Source: Clostridium tertium (lineage in GTDB: Bacteria > Bacillota > Clostridia > Clostridiales > Clostridiaceae). Taken from it: a stretch of DNA of 64,000 nt. Position 1 is the stretch's first letter, and each line of letters opens with the position of its first letter. The stretch lies in contig NZ_JAGGJY010000001.1 of assembly GCF_017873245.1 (NCBI RefSeq), positions 434,001-498,000 of the forward strand, in the 5' to 3' direction. Under the pieces are notes generated by a model, which did not search any database, was not told where the DNA came from, and saw only the letters and a list, made by a program, of their open reading frames with translations. Of the stretch, positions 63,207-64,000 are shown piece after piece. The position numbers and the translations under genes are program-made.

Positions 63207-63944
63207 ATGAAAGAAAATAAATATGATGATATAAGTTTTTTCAAAGAATATAAAAAAATGCCACGCTCAGTAAATGGATTAAAATCTGCTGGGGAATGGC
63301 ATGAGTTAAAAAAGGTTTTGCCTAGCTTTACAGATAAACGAGTATTAGATTTAGGATGTGGCTTTGGATGGCACTGTAAATATGCAGCTGAACATGGGGC
63401 AAAAGCTGTAGTTGGGGTAGATATATCAGAGAATATGTTAAATGAAGCAAAGAGGATAAATAATTCTTCATTAATTGAATATACCAGAAAACCTATAGAA
63501 GATATAGATTACCAAGAAAATAGTTTTGATGTTGTAATTAGCTCTTTAGCATTTCATTATATAAAATCTTTTGATGATATTTGTAAAAAGGTAAATAGGT
63601 GTTTATCTAAAGGTGGGGATTTTGTCTTTTCAGTTGAACATCCAATATTTACAGCACATGGAAACCAAGATTGGTGCTATGATGAAGAGAAAAGTAAATT
63701 ATATTGGCCAGTAGATAATTATTTTATAGAAGGAATTCGCAAAAGCAATTTTTTAGGTAAGGATGTTATGAAATATCATAAAACTTTGACAACTTATATA
63801 AATGGATTACTTATAAATGGGTTTGAAATAACAAATCTTATAGAACCAATGCCAGAGGAGTCAATGCTATTATGTAACACTGAAATGCAAGATGAACTTC
63901 GTAGACCAATGATGTTAATAATTTCTGCTAGAAAAAAAGATTAA
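63207..63944 (+). CDS. Class I SAM-dependent methyltransferase
   Basis: 245 aa, methyltransferase type 11 fold: motif I RVLDLGCGFGWHCKYAAEHG binds SAM, the motif II acidic residue is in VVGVDIS, followed by FDVVISSLAFHYI and the post-motif LSKGGDFVFSVEHP. Small-molecule substrate unknown. RBS ATAGGAGGAG. The final 56 bases of the window carry no feature. Confidence 0.88.
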   Translation: MKENKYDDISFFKEYKKMPRSVNGLKSAGEWHELKKVLPSFTDKRVLDLGCGFGWHCKYAAEHGAKAVVGVDISENMLNEAKRINNSSLIEYTRKPIEDIDYQENSFDVVISSLAFHYIKSFDDICKKVNRCLSKGGDFVFSVEHPIFTAHGNQDWCYDEEKSKLYWPVDNYFIEGIRKSNFLGKDVMKYHKTLTTYINGLLINGFEITNLIEPMPEESMLLCNTEMQDELRRPMMLIISARKKD

Positions 63945-64000
63945 TAGTATTTAGTATTTTTTAGTACAAGAGGTTTTCAAAGTGAAGAAAAAGTTAGTTA

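Overview
The window is low-GC (roughly a quarter G+C), with strong AGGAGG-type ribosome binding sites, AT-rich intergenic hairpins and clostridial protein families throughout. These include BceRS-BceAB, TPR histidine kinases, ElaA and MATE proteins, a DUF368 protein, an LPxTG-anchored GHL10 hydrolase and a Csp-like S8 protease remnant. It fits a Clostridium sensu stricto chromosome; the species cannot be fixed from this stretch. No rRNA, tRNA, insertion sequence, prophage or CRISPR array was seen.

Region 1 (1-19.6 kb) is a purine/urate catabolism cluster. It holds an NCS2 purine permease (cut by the window edge), a YgeV-like sigma-54 activator and the three-subunit molybdenum hydroxylase XdhABC. 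These are followed by a probable 8-oxoguanine deaminase, a MocA/YgfJ-type nucleotidyltransferase, the YgeY M20 hydrolase, a second sigma-54 activator, a HAD phosphatase, SsnA, a short YgfK and the Fe-S/Mo fusion XdhD. Three -24/-12 sigma-54 promoters, before the first activator, ygeY and ssnA, tie the cluster to its two activators; xdhA also has a good sigma-A promoter. YgfK lacks the internal GltD-like flavin/pyridine-nucleotide module of the E. coli protein and no YgfM flavoprotein is present, so the XdhD/YgfK branch carries Mo and Fe-S modules but no flavin module.

Region 2 (20-26 kb) is an envelope-stress island: a stand-alone MprF-type flippase domain, then a Bce-type peptide-resistance ABC transporter with its two-component system. 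Region 3 (26-38.5 kb) holds a cell-wall-anchored GHL10 hydrolase and a tandem pair of cytosolic TPR histidine kinases, the second of which has lost its phosphoacceptor His and ATP-binding glycines. It also holds a CPA-type antiporter behind a fluoride riboswitch, a cytosolic type I pullulanase, and the thiamine S-component ThiT behind a TPP riboswitch.

Region 4 (38.6-64 kb) is a patchwork of single genes: acetyltransferases, an orphan EIIA-Man, a MIF-like tautomerase, MATE, a heterodimeric ABC exporter, a DUF368 protein, PdxST, a methyltransferase and small peptides. Among them are at least four decaying genes: an L,D-transpeptidase, a YcaQ-like winged-helix protein with a 15-bp tandem repeat, an HExxH peptidase cut at its C-terminus and a Csp-like subtilase. 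Several short genes were found by eye: a 34-residue Cys-rich peptide, a 49-residue membrane peptide, tandem short ORFs at 59.2-59.7 kb and a small lipoprotein-like peptide.
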